Part shown: positions 1 through 8,482 of the stretch, in pieces
Layout of the letters: every line of letters starts with the position of its first letter
How positions within the stretch are numbered: the stretch's first letter is position 1
NCBI GenBank assembly: GCA_021776475.1
Contig: JAJFFV010000002.1
Span: forward strand, 124,001-188,000
Direction: 5' to 3'
DNA: 64,000 nucleotides
From: Parvularculaceae bacterium
GTDB lineage: Bacteria; Pseudomonadota; Alphaproteobacteria; Caulobacterales; Parvularculaceae
Position numbers and translations under genes: made by a program
Notes under the pieces: model-generated
Told to the model about the DNA's origin: nothing
What the model saw: the letters and a program-made list of their open reading frames with translations, nothing else
Databases searched by the model: none

Positions 1-2701
1 CTTTTGCCCAGGCATTGCGATAGACGCGCGAACAATCATCAACGGTCGCTGCATTCGGCAGGTTGACTGTCTTGGAGATCGCACCGGAAATAAACGGCTG
101 AACCGCCGCCATCATGTCGATATGCGCACTGACGGAAAGGGCCCGCGTGCCAATACGCCCGCACGGTGTCGCGCAGTCAAACACCGGCAGGTGCTGTTCT
201 TTCAAATGTGGTGCGCCTTCAAGGGTCATGGTGCCGCAGCAATAAATGTTAGCCTTGTGAATATCTTCGTCATCGAAGCCGAGGTCGCGCAAGATGCCAT
301 AGCCGGACTGTGCGACTTGCTCGTCCGTAAACTCAAGCGTGCCACGCAGAAAACTCTCGCCAAGTGTGTGGACATTAAATACATACGTCATATCGAAGGC
401 GGAGGTCAGCGCCTCATTCAACGCACTGATCTGTGTGTCGCCAAATCCCTCGTGTCGCAGATCATCAAAATTAATCCCGGGCGCGCCGTCAAGCGTTCCC
501 CTACCAACGGCATAGTTGGTTATGTCAGTGATTTGATGGTCGGCGTAGCCAAGTTTTTTCAACGCCGCGGGCACTGTACGGTTGATGATTTTCAAATGGC
601 CGCCGCCGGCCAGTTTCTTGAATTTGACCAGAGCAAAATCTGGCTCAATCCCCGTCGTGTCACAATCCATCACCAGGCCGATGGTGCCGGTCGGCGCGAT
701 GACGGAGACCTGCGCATTGCGAAAACCGTGTTTCTCGCCGAGCGCTATTGCTGCGTGCCACTTATTCGCGGCGGCACCAGACAATCCTTTGAATGTCGCG
801 CTTTCAGCCAGGACAGCTGGTCGGTGAGTAAGTGCCGTAAAATCATTTACTGCACCAGCCGCCGCCGCATGATTGCGGACAACGCGCATCATCGCATCTG
901 CATTGGCTTTGAAGCCAGGGAAAGGCCCCTGCGTCGCGGCAATCTCAGCGGAGGCCCGATAGGCGCACCCACTCATCAGTGCACTGATCGCACCGGCGAT
1001 GGTTCGTGCTTCCTCGCTGTCATAGGCAAGCCCACAGCTCATCAACAGACCGCCAAGGTTGGCAAAGCCGAGTCCGAGTGTCCGGTATCTGTGGGAACGC
1101 TGCGCGATCTCAGCAGACGGATAGGCTGCCATCGCAACCGAGATTTCTAGGGTCAGGGTCCACAATCGGCAGGCATGTTCAAATCTCGCGATATCGAACT
1201 CACCATCTTCTTTCAAAAATTTGACGAGGTTCAAAGAGGCAAGATTGCAGGCGGTATCGTCTAGGAACATGTACTCCGAGCACGGATTTGATCCTCTGAT
1301 TTGACCATCAGCCGGGCAGGTGTGCCATTCGTTGATCGTATCGTGAAACTGCAGGCCCGGGTCGGCGCTTGACCACGCAGCTTCGCTCAGCTTTTGCCAT
1401 AAATCACGGGCGGAAACGGTTTTATGGATCCCACCGTCGGTGCGCCTTGTCAGCGACCAGGCTTCGTCATTTCTGATGGCATCCACAAAATCATTGCTCA
1501 CTCGGACAGAGTTGTTGGCGTTCTGGCCGAAAACAGAGCGGTATCCTTCTCCGTCCCAGTCGGTGGTGAACGTATCAACGGCAATTTCACCGTACCCTTG
1601 CGAGGCCCATTGAATCACGCGTTTAAGGGCCGTCTCGGGCACGCCATCACTGCGCGCGTCCTTAACTGCTTTGGCCAGAATGTTATTAATTTTCGGATTA
1701 AACGGCTCGTCCGTATCCGTTGTTTTCGTTGCAGCAAGTACACAGCCAAAATGCTTTTTCAACTGCCGAGAGCCGACGACCAACGCTGCCACTTTTTGTT
1801 CTTCACTTGCTTTCCAGGCGATGAATTTTTCAATATCCGGATGGTCAATATCGACAATGACCATTTTGGCGGCACGCCGGGTCACGCCGCCGGATTTTAT
1901 CGCGCCAGCTGCCACGTCGCCGATTTTGAGAAAGCTCATCAGGCCCGAAGACACACCGCCGCCAGACAGGGGCTCTCCTTCCGCTCTTATGTTCGAAAAA
2001 TTGGTGCCGGACCCGGAGCCGAATTTGAACAGCCGGGCCTCGCGCGCCCACAGGTCCATAACACCGCCCTCCGTGACGAGGTCGTCATTGACCGACTGAA
2101 TGAAACAGGCGTGTGGCTGAGGGCGTTCATATGCTGTTGTCGCCAGCTGCACGTCGCCTGTTTTGTGATCGGCGAAAAAATGTCCCTGTGCCGGTCCGTC
2201 GATGCCATAGGCCCAGTGCAGTCCGGTGTTGAACCACTGCGGGCTGTTCGGCGCCGCGATCTGGCTAGCCAGCATCGCCCGCATTTCGTCGTAATAGGCG
2301 CGCGCGTCTTCCTCCGACGTAAAATAGCCGCCCTTCCAGCCCCACCAGGTCCAGGTGCCGGCCATCCGGTCAAACGCGTCGGCAGCATCCTTCTCACCGG
2401 TATACCGGTCTTCTTTCGGTAGTTTCTCAAGCGCCGCTTCATTCGCAACGTGTCGGGCAAGAAACGAGGGGATGCCTTTTTCGTTTACCGGCTTCAGCTT
2501 CGCCGGTACGCCGGCCTTCCGCAGATATTTTTGGGCGAGAATATCGACCGCGGTTTGCGACCAGTCTTCCGGGACCGTTAGCCCGCGGACCCCAGACATA
2601 ACGCTGCCGTCAATCGAGCGCAGCTCACTTGAGCCGTCGCAAAAGGCCGTGCCGCCATAAGCGCCAGAATCAGCTGTGGTGTAATAACGGTCTATTTTCA
2701 T
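1..2701 (-). CDS. nrdJ: Adenosylcobalamin-dependent (class II) ribonucleotide reductase, 3' end cut by window edge
   Basis: Reduces ribonucleotides to deoxyribonucleotides in the cytoplasm, using adenosylcobalamin as radical source, so it works with or without oxygen. About 900 residues are visible; class II enzymes of this long type have about 1200, so the C-terminal part with its redox Cys pair lies beyond base 1. Visible landmarks read from the minus strand are NSPQWFNTG (about residue 153), the substrate-site Cys in CFIQS (about 200), [26 protein letters not shown] (about 470) and [12 protein letters not shown]. The ATG at 2701 gives MKIDRYYTT, a usual start for this family. A candidate NrdR box lies just upstream. 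Long plus-strand ORFs across this gene are shadows. No other RNR class is seen in the window. Confidence 0.93.
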   Translation of the reverse strand, partial: MKIDRYYTTADSGAYGGTAFCDGSSELRSIDGSVMSGVRGLTVPEDWSQTAVDILAQKYLRKAGVPAKLKPVNEKGIPSFLARHVANEAALEKLPKEDRYTGEKDAADAFDRMAGTWTWWGWKGGYFTSEEDARAYYDEMRAMLASQIAAPNSPQWFNTGLHWAYGIDGPAQGHFFADHKTGDVQLATTAYERPQPHACFIQSVNDDLVTEGGVMDLWAREARLFKFGSGSGTNFSNIRAEGEPLSGGGVSSGLMSFLKIGDVAAGAIKSGGVTRRAAKMVIVDIDHPDIEKFIAWKASEEQKVAALVVGSRQLKKHFGCVLAATKTTDTDEPFNPKINNILAKAVKDARSDGVPETALKRVIQWASQGYGEIAVDTFTTDWDGEGYRSVFGQNANNSVRVSNDFVDAIRNDEAWSLTRRTDGGIHKTVSARDLWQKLSEAAWSSADPGLQFHDTINEWHTCPADGQIRGSNPCSEYMFLDDTACNLASLNLVKFLKEDGEFDIARFEHACRLWTLTLEISVAMAAYPSAEIAQRSHRYRTLGLGFANLGGLLMSCGLAYDSEEARTIAGAISALMSGCAYRASAEIAATQGPFPGFKANADAMMRVVRNHAAAAGAVNDFTALTHRPAVLAESATFKGLSGAAANKWHAAIALGEKHGFRNAQVSVIAPTGTIGLVMDCDTTGIEPDFALVKFKKLAGGGHLKIINRTVPAALKKLGYADHQITDITNYAVGRGTLDGAPGINFDDLRHEGFGDTQISALNEALTSAFDMTYVFNVHTLGESFLRGTLEFTDEQVAQSGYGILRDLGFDDEDIHKANIYCCGTMTLEGAPHLKEQHLPVFDCATPCGRIGTRALSVSAHIDMMAAVQPFISGAISKTVNLPNAATVDDCSRVYRNAWAK

Positions 2702-2722
2702 GGTGTCCGGTCCGTTCGGTTC

Positions 2723-2738
2723 ATACTATATATAGCAT
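2723..2738. promoter_or_regulatory. Candidate NrdR box upstream of nrdJ
   Basis: The core CTATATATAG (2726-2735) is a perfect 10-base palindrome and equals the core of the NrdR consensus (acaCwAtATaTwGtgt); the outer bases match less well. It starts 25 bases before the nrdJ ATG, where NrdR repression of RNR promoters is expected. NrdR usually binds two boxes about three helical turns apart; I could find only one. Confidence 0.55.
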
Positions 2739-2923
2739 GAAATCGCCTGATTGCTCATCGCAAAGCCAATTTATTCATCTGTTCGGTTATCAATTCCAAG
2801 CGATTTCAACATTCTGGTTAACCGCAGACAGGCCGTTGAAATTCTGCCTAGACGCGTGTCTCGCACCACGCCATATTCCGGCCCAATAGCGGCGTTACGA
2901 AGCTCGGAAAAAGCACGAAACCT

Positions 2924-3331
2924 ATGATCAAAAAGATTTTTGCCTGGTGGGATTCCACAACATACGGAACCTCTTTCACGCTGTTTCGCAAGGGCGCAAA
3001 GCAAATCGGCACCGATGAACAGGGTAATCGCTACTTTGAAGAGGGCGGTAAACCAAGTTTTCCTGATGGCCGCCGGCGCCGCTGGGTTCTTTATCACGGG
3101 GTTGCTGAACCGAGCCGCGTTCCGCCGGACTGGCATGGCTGGCTCCATCACACGTTTGCCGAGCCGCCCACCATAGACCCGCTCTTACGCCAGAAGTTCG
3201 AAAAAGACCATCTCCCGAACATGACCGGCACAGCTCTTGCCTATCATCCGAAGGGCAGTCTCTACAAAACGGGTGATACGCTGGAAAAAGGCTTAGGGCT
3301 CGATTATGAACCGTGGTCTCCGGGCGATTGA
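2924..3331 (+). CDS. NADH:ubiquinone oxidoreductase accessory subunit, NDUFA12 family (17.2 kDa)
   Basis: The 135-residue product is a supernumerary subunit of respiratory complex I on its matrix/cytoplasmic arm; alphaproteobacteria share this subunit with mitochondria. Family landmarks are the N-terminal MIKKIFAWWDSTTYGTS, the G-N-R-Y-F-E segment, RRRWVLY and VPPDWHGWLHH, followed by an acidic/Pro-rich tail ending YEPWSPGD. There are no membrane segments, as expected. It lies 18 bases before the DUF2155 gene in the same direction, an arrangement common in alphaproteobacteria. The main nuo operon is not in this window. A 126-codon minus-strand ORF over the same bases is a shadow. Confidence 0.93.
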   Translation: MIKKIFAWWDSTTYGTSFTLFRKGAKQIGTDEQGNRYFEEGGKPSFPDGRRRRWVLYHGVAEPSRVPPDWHGWLHHTFAEPPTIDPLLRQKFEKDHLPNMTGTALAYHPKGSLYKTGDTLEKGLGLDYEPWSPGD

Positions 3332-3349
3332 TAGGGTAGTATTTGGGTC

Positions 3350-4198
3350 ATGAAGTTGCTCACGTCATCCGCCTTTGCTTGTGTGTTGCTATTGTCCGCC
3401 GCCGCTTCGGTGAGCGCACAGACCGATGATGGCTTTACCACCCAACCAACCACAGCCGGCTGGGGTCTCGTTCAACCGGACGAAGAAACTGTTGAACAGC
3501 CCGATCTCGACCTCGGAGAAGAACCCCAGCAGGATACCGAGCCGATTATTCGGGATGGCCAGCAGTTTGGCTGGCAGTTTCGAGAGACACCCGTCGATTC
3601 CGAAGGGCAAGACGGCCCATTGTCAGAACTCGATCGTCTCTCAACATCAGCATCGGGTATTCGCTATGGCAGTGGCCTCTATGATCCGAAGTCAGACAAT
3701 CCGCTGATCCCGACTGCAGTGACCTTGCGCGCGCTGGATAAGATAACGGCCAAATATACTGACTTGACGATCAAAATCGACGAGACTTCAACGTTTGGTG
3801 ATTTATCAATCACCCCACGCACTTGTGACACGCGCCCGCCGGAGGAGTTCCCCGAAACGACGGTGTTTCTGGAGATCGACGACCTTGAAGACGACAAAAC
3901 CGATCCCGATGCCGCGGACGCCCTCGGGTCTGACGCAATTGAAGATGCCGATGAGGCGGTCTCCGAAGAGCTGCTGTCCGAAGATATTCCACTTGCCGAC
4001 GCAGGCACGGCAGAAACAATCGGCGTTGCAATAAATGATGGTATAGACGTTGCTGAAACGACAGAAGAAAAACCGTCCACGGATCACTTGTTCAGTGGTT
4101 GGATGTTTGCCTCAAGCCCGGCGTTAAACGCGCTCCAGCACCCGGTCTATGATGTCTGGGTAATCGCCTGCACAATGGTCGATCCTGCAACCTTATAG
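3350..4198 (+). CDS. DUF2155 domain-containing secreted protein
   Basis: This is a 282-residue protein with a signal peptide of about 24 residues (hydrophobic LLLSAAASVSA, then Q). The DUF2155 core is at both ends of the second half: VTLRALDKITAKYTDLTIKI with TRTCDTRPPEE-like Cys-containing strands at about 125-165, and FSGWMFASSPALNALQHPVYDVWVIAC near the C terminus. Between them lies a long acidic insertion (about 180-245, many D/E) that is not part of the usual core. The molecular role of DUF2155 is not established; the two conserved Cys could form a disulfide in the periplasm (inference). It is probably co-transcribed with the NDUFA12 gene. Its last 52 bases overlap the end of aat, which is read from the other strand. 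Confidence 0.85.
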   Translation: MKLLTSSAFACVLLLSAAASVSAQTDDGFTTQPTTAGWGLVQPDEETVEQPDLDLGEEPQQDTEPIIRDGQQFGWQFRETPVDSEGQDGPLSELDRLSTSASGIRYGSGLYDPKSDNPLIPTAVTLRALDKITAKYTDLTIKIDETSTFGDLSITPRTCDTRPPEEFPETTVFLEIDDLEDDKTDPDAADALGSDAIEDADEAVSEELLSEDIPLADAGTAETIGVAINDGIDVAETTEEKPSTDHLFSGWMFASSPALNALQHPVYDVWVIACTMVDPATL

Positions 4199-4818
4199 GG
4201 CAGTGCAAAGAAATTGCCGCGAGCGCTCAAAGCCTGATCCAGCAATTTCTGATACATGATTTTCGGCACTTCCATCACCCCGAACTGGGCCAGATGGCTC
4301 GTATAAAACTGCGTATCAAGCAGACTGTACCCACCTGAAATCATCCGCCCGACCAGATGCGTGAATGCCACTTTGCTGGCATTGTCGATCCGCGAAAACA
4401 TGCTCTCGCCGAAAAAAGCACCCCCCAGTGAAACACCGTAAAGCCCGCCGACCATTTGTCCGTCCTGCCAACTTTCAACCGAGTGGGCAAAACCCATTTC
4501 GTGCAGCTCACAATAGGTCTCAATAATACGGTCGTTGATCCAAGTGTCTTCACGCTCCATGGCGATAGCGGCGCACTCATGCATGACGCGCCGAAAATCC
4601 GTGTTGATGCGCACCTCGAACAGATCCTGACGCACCGCTTTTTTCACCGATTTTGGCAAGTGGAATTCTTCGAGCGGCAGGGCGCCGCGATGCTCTGGCA
4701 GCACCCAGAACACATCTGGGTCATCCCGGCCTTCCGACATGGGGAAATATCCGAGCGTGTAAGCTTTCAAAAGGTCATCGGTGGAAAGGGCAGAGCCTTT
4801 CCCGGAATCACTGTGCAT
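4147..4818 (-). CDS. aat: Leucyl/phenylalanyl-tRNA--protein transferase
   Basis: Transfers Leu or Phe from aminoacyl-tRNA to proteins that begin with Arg or Lys, making N-degrons for ClpS/ClpAP. The 223-residue product carries LLKAYTLGYFPMSEG near the N terminus, the WVLPEHRGALPLEEFHLPKS block, NTDFRRVMHECA, ETYCELHEMGFAHSVESW and GGLYGVSLGGAFFGESMFSR, all typical of the family. The ATG at 4818 is preferred; the frame extends to a TTG at 4857, but that adds an atypical Cys-rich leader. The ABC exporter gene ends 45 bases upstream on the same strand. The 3' end overlaps the DUF2155 gene by 52 bases. SspB, another proteolysis adaptor, is also encoded in this window (14770-15267). Confidence 0.93.
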   Translation of the reverse strand: MHSDSGKGSALSTDDLLKAYTLGYFPMSEGRDDPDVFWVLPEHRGALPLEEFHLPKSVKKAVRQDLFEVRINTDFRRVMHECAAIAMEREDTWINDRIIETYCELHEMGFAHSVESWQDGQMVGGLYGVSLGGAFFGESMFSRIDNASKVAFTHLVGRMISGGYSLLDTQFYTSHLAQFGVMEVPKIMYQKLLDQALSARGNFFALPYKVAGSTIVQAITQTS

Positions 4819-4863
4819 AAGAAAACAATAGCATATTTTTGCCTGCGCGAAGAGCAAAAAAAA

Positions 4864-6720
4864 CTATTCCGCCGCGCTACGCGCTGCCTCGTCTGGCAGC
4901 AGAAACCCGCCGGACTGGCGCGCCCACAGGCCGGCATAGGTGCCGCCGAGATCGATAAGAGACTTATGCGTCCCTTCTTCAATGATCTGGCCCAGATCGA
5001 GCACGATCAGACGGTCCATGGCCGCAATGGTGGACAGGCGGTGGGCGATAGCGATCACCGTCTTGCCATCCATCAGCCGGTTGAGCTGGCTCTGGATTGC
5101 GGCTTCCGCTTCGGAATCAAGCGCTGAGGTTGCCTCATCCAGAACAAGCAGCGGCGCATCTTTCAAGATGACGCGAGCAATGGCGATCCGCTGGCGCTGG
5201 CCACCGGAAAGTTTCACCCCGCGCTCGCCCACATGCGCGTCGTAGCCGGTCCTTTTTTTGCCATCGATCAGATCGGGAATGAAATCATGAGCCTCGGCCT
5301 GGCGCGCTGCTTTTAGCACTTCTTGTTCTGTAGCGTCCGGTCGGCCATAAGCGATGTTCTCGCGGATTGAGCGATGCAGGAGAGACGTATCCTGCGTGAC
5401 GACCGCGATATTGCGGCGCAGACCCTCCTGCGAGACCTGATCAATTGCCTGCCCATCAATCAGGATTTGGCCTTTTTCAGTATCATAAAGCCGCAGCAAC
5501 AGATTGATCAGCGTCGATTTTCCAGCGCCGGAGCGCCCGATCAACCCGACTTTCTCACCGGGATTGATCGTCAGGTTGAAATTATCAATGATCCCCTTGC
5601 CCTTGCCGTAGTGGAACGAGACTTCTTCAAACCGGAGCTCGCCGCTGCTGACGGCAAAGGCCTGCGGTGTCTCCGGGTCCTTGATCGAGATCGGTTGTGA
5701 AATGGTTTCAATACCGTCCTGAATCGACCCGATAGATTCAAACAACCCGGCAACTTCCCATAAAAACCAATGGCTCATCCCCTGCAAGCGCATCAGCAAA
5801 GCAGCGGCGAGCGCGAGCGCCCCAACTTCAACTTCGCCACGTGACCAAAGCCAGAAGCCGAGACCGATCGTCGCCGTGATCAGGGCACCGTTGAGGAAGT
5901 GCAGCCAGAACGACAACCAGGTTACCTGCCGCATTTGCCGGTAAACCGTATCGAGCATTCCGGCCATACCATCTCGTGCATACGCGTCTTCCGACATGCC
6001 GGAGGAAAACATTTTGACCGTCTGAATGTTCGAATAAGCATCAACAATACGTCCCGTCACAACAGAGCGCGCATCCGATTGCTCCTGAGACAGATCTTTC
6101 AGCCGTGGTAGAAAGATCCGCATCACGGCGACATAGCCGCAAAGCCAGATCAAAATCGGGATGCACAACCGCCAATCATTGGCGGCAAACATGAAAATCG
6201 CACCGACAAAATAAACACCCACATAAACGAAAAGATTGGTCACCTGCGTCACAGCATCGCGCACCCCGAGTGCGGTTTGCATGACTTTGGTGGCGAGCCG
6301 TCCGGCGAAATCGTCGGCAAAGAAACTGGTCGATTGACGCAGCAGATAGCGATGGCCGCGCCAGCGGATCTGCATTGAGAAATTGCCCAGCAATCCTTGA
6401 TGGGTGACCATGTCATCAAGCAAAGCCGAAAGTGGCCAGATGATCACGACGATCAACGCCATCAGTAGCAATTGCTGCCTGTGATCAGCGAAAAAACTAT
6501 CACGACCAGATGCGCCGAGCCAATCCACTAGCGAGCCGATAAAGTCAAAAATCAACAATTCAATTCCGGCCATAAAGGCAGAAATGACCATTGAGCCAAG
6601 CAGCAACCATTTGAAGGGCTCGGTGTAATACCAGATGAAATCGAACAGCTTTGTCGGTGGCTTCTCTGGCCGTTCTTCGGGAAAGGGCGATACGATATTT
6701 TCAAACCAGCGAAACAACAT
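4864..6720 (-). CDS. ABC exporter, fused membrane and ATPase domains (MsbA/multidrug type)
   Basis: The 618-residue half-transporter should work as a homodimer or with a partner and push lipids or drugs outward across the inner membrane. Six transmembrane helices lie within about residues 37-325. The ATPase domain follows: Walker A GRSGAGKS (395-402), Q-loop near 443, signature LSGGQ (504-508), Walker B LLVLDE (524-529) and the switch His in AHRLST. The start is the ATG at 6720, preceded by a GAGAGA Shine-Dalgarno sequence; the open frame runs 50 codons further upstream but looks non-coding. A palindrome at 6801-6820 is a likely operator for this gene. No TetR-type gene is nearby. Substrate cannot be told from sequence. 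Confidence 0.9.
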   Translation of the reverse strand: MLFRWFENIVSPFPEERPEKPPTKLFDFIWYYTEPFKWLLLGSMVISAFMAGIELLIFDFIGSLVDWLGASGRDSFFADHRQQLLLMALIVVIIWPLSALLDDMVTHQGLLGNFSMQIRWRGHRYLLRQSTSFFADDFAGRLATKVMQTALGVRDAVTQVTNLFVYVGVYFVGAIFMFAANDWRLCIPILIWLCGYVAVMRIFLPRLKDLSQEQSDARSVVTGRIVDAYSNIQTVKMFSSGMSEDAYARDGMAGMLDTVYRQMRQVTWLSFWLHFLNGALITATIGLGFWLWSRGEVEVGALALAAALLMRLQGMSHWFLWEVAGLFESIGSIQDGIETISQPISIKDPETPQAFAVSSGELRFEEVSFHYGKGKGIIDNFNLTINPGEKVGLIGRSGAGKSTLINLLLRLYDTEKGQILIDGQAIDQVSQEGLRRNIAVVTQDTSLLHRSIRENIAYGRPDATEQEVLKAARQAEAHDFIPDLIDGKKRTGYDAHVGERGVKLSGGQRQRIAIARVILKDAPLLVLDEATSALDSEAEAAIQSQLNRLMDGKTVIAIAHRLSTIAAMDRLIVLDLGQIIEEGTHKSLIDLGGTYAGLWARQSGGFLLPDEAARSAAE

Positions 6721-7101
6721 TTTTGTCTCTCTCAAGCAAACACTGGTCTTCAGCCAGCCGATCCGGATATCAGAAAATCGTTGTCGAGTCACGAAAAAAT
6801 TACTGACGTGTACATCAGTATAACTGTCAGGCGTGATTTCGGTGCCCGGCGTCAGCCCGGCCTTAAACACCTATGCGAACTGACCGCGGAAAACAGGTCA
6901 GCCGGCAAAAACTTTTTTTTAGGAAGCGTAGCAGAAAATGCTCCGGTAACCAGCAACGCTCGCCTTGTTGGCACCGCGCTATGGATTCTTGAGAAACTGT
7001 AACCCGCAGCCACAAAGCTGCTCAACCGCGCTCATTGTTTGGCCTTTTTCTGAAATTAGGCCACACTGGAATATGGACGTCTCACTGAAGGAGAAGGGGA
7101 C
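6721..7101. other. 381-base intergenic region with divergent promoters and hairpins
   Basis: This gene-free stretch separates the ABC exporter (minus) from the first DUF4139 gene (plus). It holds the palindrome at 6801-6820 with a TATACT hexamer next to it on the minus strand, a small hairpin (CTGACC/GGTCAG, about 6890-6901) and a run of eight T at 6913-6920. The hairpin and T run are 11 bases apart, so I do not call a terminator. A Shine-Dalgarno AGGAG precedes the DUF4139 start at 7102. I see no RNA gene or credible ORF. Confidence 0.6.
6801..6820. promoter_or_regulatory. Palindromic operator candidate (TetR-like) upstream of ABC exporter
   Basis: The 20-base element has perfect outer arms TACTGA/TCAGTA and a partly symmetric centre (GT..AC). 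It lies 81 bases upstream of the exporter ATG, directly beside a TATACT hexamer on the minus strand that could be its -10. This layout is typical of TetR-family repression of efflux genes; the regulator itself is not in the window, so family assignment is inference. Confidence 0.5.
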
Positions 7102-8475
7102 ATGATGAAACGATTTTTGGGCACAGCCAGCCTTGCTGCCGTGTTAACCGCGCTGACACCGGCATTGGCCGACGATTTGTCGATCACGATATATAACAGT
7201 GGTATCGCGCTTGTCGAAGATGAGCGGCGGATCGATTTTGCCAAGGGGCGCGAGAAGGTCGAACTCCCTAATGTCTCGTCGCAGATCAACTCGCCCACCG
7301 TGACATTCGAAGCTGATGAGATCTCTATCGTCGAACAGAATTTCGACTTTGACCTCCTGACCCCATCCAAACTGATGGAAAAGGCGGTCGGTCAGACGAT
7401 CGAAATCGTCCGCATTAATCCCGGCACAGGCAAAGAGACCCGCCAAAAAGCAAAAGTATTGTCGGTCAACAATGGCGTTGTTGTAGAAGCTAACGGCAAA
7501 ATCGAAATCCTGCGCGACGACAACCTGCCGACCAGGGTAATTTTCAATGGCGTACCGAAAAATCTGCGCGCCCGGCCAACGCTTTCCGTGGAGCTGGACT
7601 CAGGCCGTGCCGGTGCGAGAGAGGCAACACTGACATACCTCACCGGTGGTCTTTCCTGGCGTGCCGATTATGTGGCATTGTTCGACGAAGAAGCCGGCCA
7701 GATGAATCTGCAGGGCTGGGCGACGCTCGGCAATACAACAGACACGACTTTCGAGAATGTCCGCACACAGCTGGTCGCCGGCAATGTCGGCTCAAGCGGT
7801 GGCGGGCGTCAGCGCACATCAACCCGTAGCGGCGGTATCGAAGCAGGCTCGGTCGAGCGCATTGGTGACAATTATCTCTACACCTTGCCGGGCCGCACAA
7901 CGATCGCCAGCAAACAGACCAAGCAGGTCGGGTTTGTGGACGCCGACGACGTCCAGGCCGCCAAGGTCTATGAATATCAGGCAGGCGGATTTCAGACGAT
8001 GGGGTCACCAACCAATGTCGATGTGCGGGTCGCCTTTTCAAACAGCAAAGCGTCCGGCCTGGGCGAGCCATTGCCGCAGGGCATCATCCGGGTTTACGCC
8101 AAGGATGCCGAGGGCAGGGCCCAGTTCATCGGGGAAGATTCGATTTCTCACGTGGCCGGTGGCTCGGACATCTCGCTTAAAATCGGTTCGGCCTTCGACG
8201 TCACAGTCCAGCCAACGGTCACCGACCGCAAAGTAATCAGCAAACGGGTCGTTGAAACTACCATGAAATACCTGGTCAAGAATGCGCGGCCCGAAGCGGC
8301 GACGATTGTGTTGCGGCAATTCGGTATCGGCGGCTGGCGCACTACGCCAGAAATTAGAAGCGAGAGCTTAAAGCACCGCCAACCGGACGCGGACAGTTAT
8401 GTCTGGGATGTGCCAGTGCCGGCGGAGGGCGAAACAACGTTGACGTTCACCATTCGCCAGACAACAAAATACTAG
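7102..8475 (+). CDS. DUF4139 domain-containing secreted protein, first of two paralogues
   Basis: This 457-residue protein has a signal peptide (LAAVLTALTPALA, cleavage near residue 23). The remainder is the DUF4139 architecture: an N-terminal strand-rich part with ITIYNSGIALVEDERR and NFDFDLLTPSKLMEKAVG, then the beta-rich C-terminal part with LTYLTGGLSWRADYVA, NVRTQLVAGNV and EYQAGGF. No catalytic motif is visible and the biochemical role of DUF4139 in bacteria is not established. It is followed after 7 bases by a paralogue, and both share the N-terminal NFDFDL-TP motif, so the pair arose by duplication and is probably co-transcribed. A strong Shine-Dalgarno (AGGAGAAGGGG) precedes the start. 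Confidence 0.87.
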   Translation: MMKRFLGTASLAAVLTALTPALADDLSITIYNSGIALVEDERRIDFAKGREKVELPNVSSQINSPTVTFEADEISIVEQNFDFDLLTPSKLMEKAVGQTIEIVRINPGTGKETRQKAKVLSVNNGVVVEANGKIEILRDDNLPTRVIFNGVPKNLRARPTLSVELDSGRAGAREATLTYLTGGLSWRADYVALFDEEAGQMNLQGWATLGNTTDTTFENVRTQLVAGNVGSSGGGRQRTSTRSGGIEAGSVERIGDNYLYTLPGRTTIASKQTKQVGFVDADDVQAAKVYEYQAGGFQTMGSPTNVDVRVAFSNSKASGLGEPLPQGIIRVYAKDAEGRAQFIGEDSISHVAGGSDISLKIGSAFDVTVQPTVTDRKVISKRVVETTMKYLVKNARPEAATIVLRQFGIGGWRTTPEIRSESLKHRQPDADSYVWDVPVPAEGETTLTFTIRQTTKY

Positions 8476-8482
8476 GCACAAC

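Noticed and set aside
122-2422. Long plus-strand open frames (342 and 332 codons) across the left end
   Set aside because: They are antisense to nrdJ, whose minus-strand frame has clear family motifs throughout; the plus-strand proteins are Arg/His/Cys-rich and have no family features.
2771-3151. 126-codon minus-strand frame before NDUFA12
   Set aside because: Overlaps the well-supported NDUFA12 gene on the other strand and has no recognisable sequence.
6890-6920. Hairpin plus T8 run as a terminator
   Set aside because: Stem of only six pairs and 11 bases between stem and T run; no gene ends upstream on that strand.
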